Shown piece after piece: positions 63,052 through 64,000 of a DNA stretch of 64,000 nucleotides. The DNA lies in assembly GCF_030149515.1 (NCBI RefSeq), contig NZ_JASBRI010000001.1, positions 62,001-126,000 on the forward strand, read 5' to 3'. The stretch's first letter is position 1; each line of letters begins with the position of its first letter. This DNA comes from Maricaulis sp. (lineage in GTDB: Bacteria > Pseudomonadota > Alphaproteobacteria > Caulobacterales > Maricaulaceae). Both the position numbers and the translations under genes were made by a program. The notes beneath the pieces are model-generated. The model did no database searches and was not told the DNA's origin. It saw only the letters and a program-made list of their open reading frames with translations.

Positions 63052-64000
63052 GACGGTTTGGCCTGGCGCTTGGTAGCAGCCTTCGTCGTTCGTCTTGCAG
63101 ACGTTCTGGACGCCGAGCCCGTTTTCTTGGCCCGTGTATCGGACACTGCGCGGTCCTCCGTCGAGGAGGCCAACATTACTTTGTGGGCAAGCTCGTCGAG
63201 AAAGTTCTCCAATTGCCGTTTCTCGTCTGCCAGTGCGGAATGACGCTCCTGTAGATCGGCCAGATCGGCTTGAGCTATTCTCTGTATCCGCAGCGACAGA
63301 CGGTTGTCGTCGCGCAGGCCTTCCAGCTCGGACCCCAGCCTTTGGACGGCCTGGCTCTGCTCGTCTGCACGAGCCTGGGCGGCCGTCAATTCAATCTTCA
63401 AGCTGTCACGCTGCCTGCGCATTTCCTCCAGGGCATCGAGATTCGCCTTGGCGTCCTGCGCAGCCTTGTCACGCGCCTGCTTGCAGGTCACTATTTCCTT
63501 TCGAAGCGCCTCCAACTCGTCCTTGAAGCCGTCGCGTTCGCTGCGCATGCCTTCCAAGGTGTCAATGGCGGCCTGAGCCTCTTCCGCGGCCTTGGCACGT
63601 GCCTCCCTGACCGATTCGAGTTCCTGCTTCAGCGCCTCTTGCTGCTGCCGCTTCGCCTCCAGGGCATCGAGATTCGCCTTGGCGTCCTGCGCAGCCTTGT
63701 CACGCGCCTGCTTGCAGGTCCCGATTTCCTTTCGAAGCGCCTCCAACTCGTCCTTGAAGCCGTCGCGTTCGCTGCGCATACCTTCCAGGGCGCGCTTCAA
63801 GTCTGCGATCTGTCGCTCCTGCCGCTTGTTCCGCGCCACCCAATCCCGGCGGATACGACCATAGCGGAGTTCGGGATCGCTGGGATTGGCTTCCCATTCA
63901 ATCCGACGCTCCGTCTGGTTCAGCCAGCCCTCCAGCGCCGCCCTGTCCGCTCCGCCCTGATGTAAAGGCGATTCCGGTACGTGCACGACGATGTCGTCAA
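63048..64000 (-). CDS. Coiled-coil protein with internal duplication (5' end outside the window)
   Basis: An at least 317-residue frame open to the right edge; the track's GTG at 63986 may not be the true start, since DDIV is readable before it. From about residue 55 to 270 it is one long heptad coiled coil (RNKRQERQIADLKRALEG, ...LADLQERHSALADEKRQLENFLDELAHKVM), followed by a basic Ser/Thr/Arg/Lys tail (KKTGSASRTSARRTTKAATKRQAKPS). A segment LEGMRSERDGFKDELEALRKEI...DALE occurs twice, from DNA duplication. The short N-terminal GWLNQTERRIEWEANPSDPELRYGRIRRDW is not recognised. It may be the tail of a larger glycan-locus protein, such as a chain-length or scaffold factor; this is a guess. Confidence 0.75.
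   Translation of the reverse strand, partial: DDIVVHVPESPLHQGGADRAALEGWLNQTERRIEWEANPSDPELRYGRIRRDWVARNKRQERQIADLKRALEGMRSERDGFKDELEALRKEIGTCKQARDKAAQDAKANLDALEAKRQQQEALKQELESVREARAKAAEEAQAAIDTLEGMRSERDGFKDELEALRKEIVTCKQARDKAAQDAKANLDALEEMRRQRDSLKIELTAAQARADEQSQAVQRLGSELEGLRDDNRLSLRIQRIAQADLADLQERHSALADEKRQLENFLDELAHKVMLASSTEDRAVSDTRAKKTGSASRTSARRTTKAATKRQAKPS
63430..63787. repeat. Intragenic direct repeat, two 127-base copies 231 bases apart
   Basis: 63430-63556 and 63661-63787 are nearly identical (about four differences seen, most at CACTATT/CCCGATT). The period of 231 bases is 77 codons, so the frame is kept. The interval between the copies has related but diverged coiled-coil sequence. 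This is a recent duplication inside the coiled-coil gene. Confidence 0.9.

Overview
The window is a GC-rich, densely coded stretch of a Gram-negative chromosome. Gene content and order point to an alphaproteobacterium, probably of the Caulobacterales/Maricaulales (Hyphomonadaceae-like) type: a ruvCAB-ybgC-tolQRAB-pal-cpoB-tilS-ftsH-folP block, a split metH, and zapA followed by a 6S RNA-like region and 5-formyl-THF cyclo-ligase. The taxon is inferred from synteny, not from a marker comparison. I saw no rRNA, tRNA, CRISPR array or intact insertion sequence.

Layout. 1-10 kb: cysS (cut by the left edge), folE, a DUF4168 secreted protein, a GST/nitronate monooxygenase pair divergent from an HxlR regulator, PhoD-like phosphatase, an RluA-family pseudouridine synthase, an M24 peptidase, and a translationally coupled cupin-GST-SMR group. 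10-23 kb, minus strand: Holliday-junction genes ruvCAB, then the Tol-Pal envelope system, tRNA-Ile lysidine synthetase, FtsH and dihydropteroate synthase. 23.1-25.9 kb: two paralogous Tat-exported proteins made almost wholly of a TDSDTGxYADPxGxGRG repeat, followed by a JmjC/cupin-4 2-oxoglutarate oxygenase. This is the least explained part of the window and the best candidate for an undescribed system. 26-35.5 kb: a beta-propeller (SMP-30/strictosidine-synthase-like) protein, transketolase, glucose-6-phosphate isomerase, an AGE-family sugar epimerase, YebC, mannose-1-phosphate guanylyltransferase and a YmdB-type metallophosphoesterase. 35.7-43.3 kb: the methyl cycle, with metF-metH(N)-metH(C) on minus and metK-ahcY on plus, diverging from a region holding two matching palindromic operators. 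43.3-46 kb: a STAS-like protein, 5-FCL, the 6S RNA region, ZapA and DUF4164.

46-64 kb is a surface-glycan island: glycosyltransferases, PAPS synthesis (cysD, fused cysNC) and PAP removal (cysQ), a DegT sugar aminotransferase, galE, an AT-rich GtrA-GtrB-GtrII O-antigen glucosylation cassette, two methyltransferases, an exostosin-like protein, a sulfotransferase and a coiled-coil protein that runs off the right edge. The sulfate-activation genes beside a sulfotransferase suggest that the island builds a sulfated polysaccharide. ManC, Pgi, GalE and the AGE epimerase could supply its sugar precursors.

Most large ORFs in the supplied track that lie opposite these genes (for example 26993-30028 and 35845-38403, plus strand) are high-GC shadows and were left out. 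All functional calls come from reading motifs and gene order; no database search was run.
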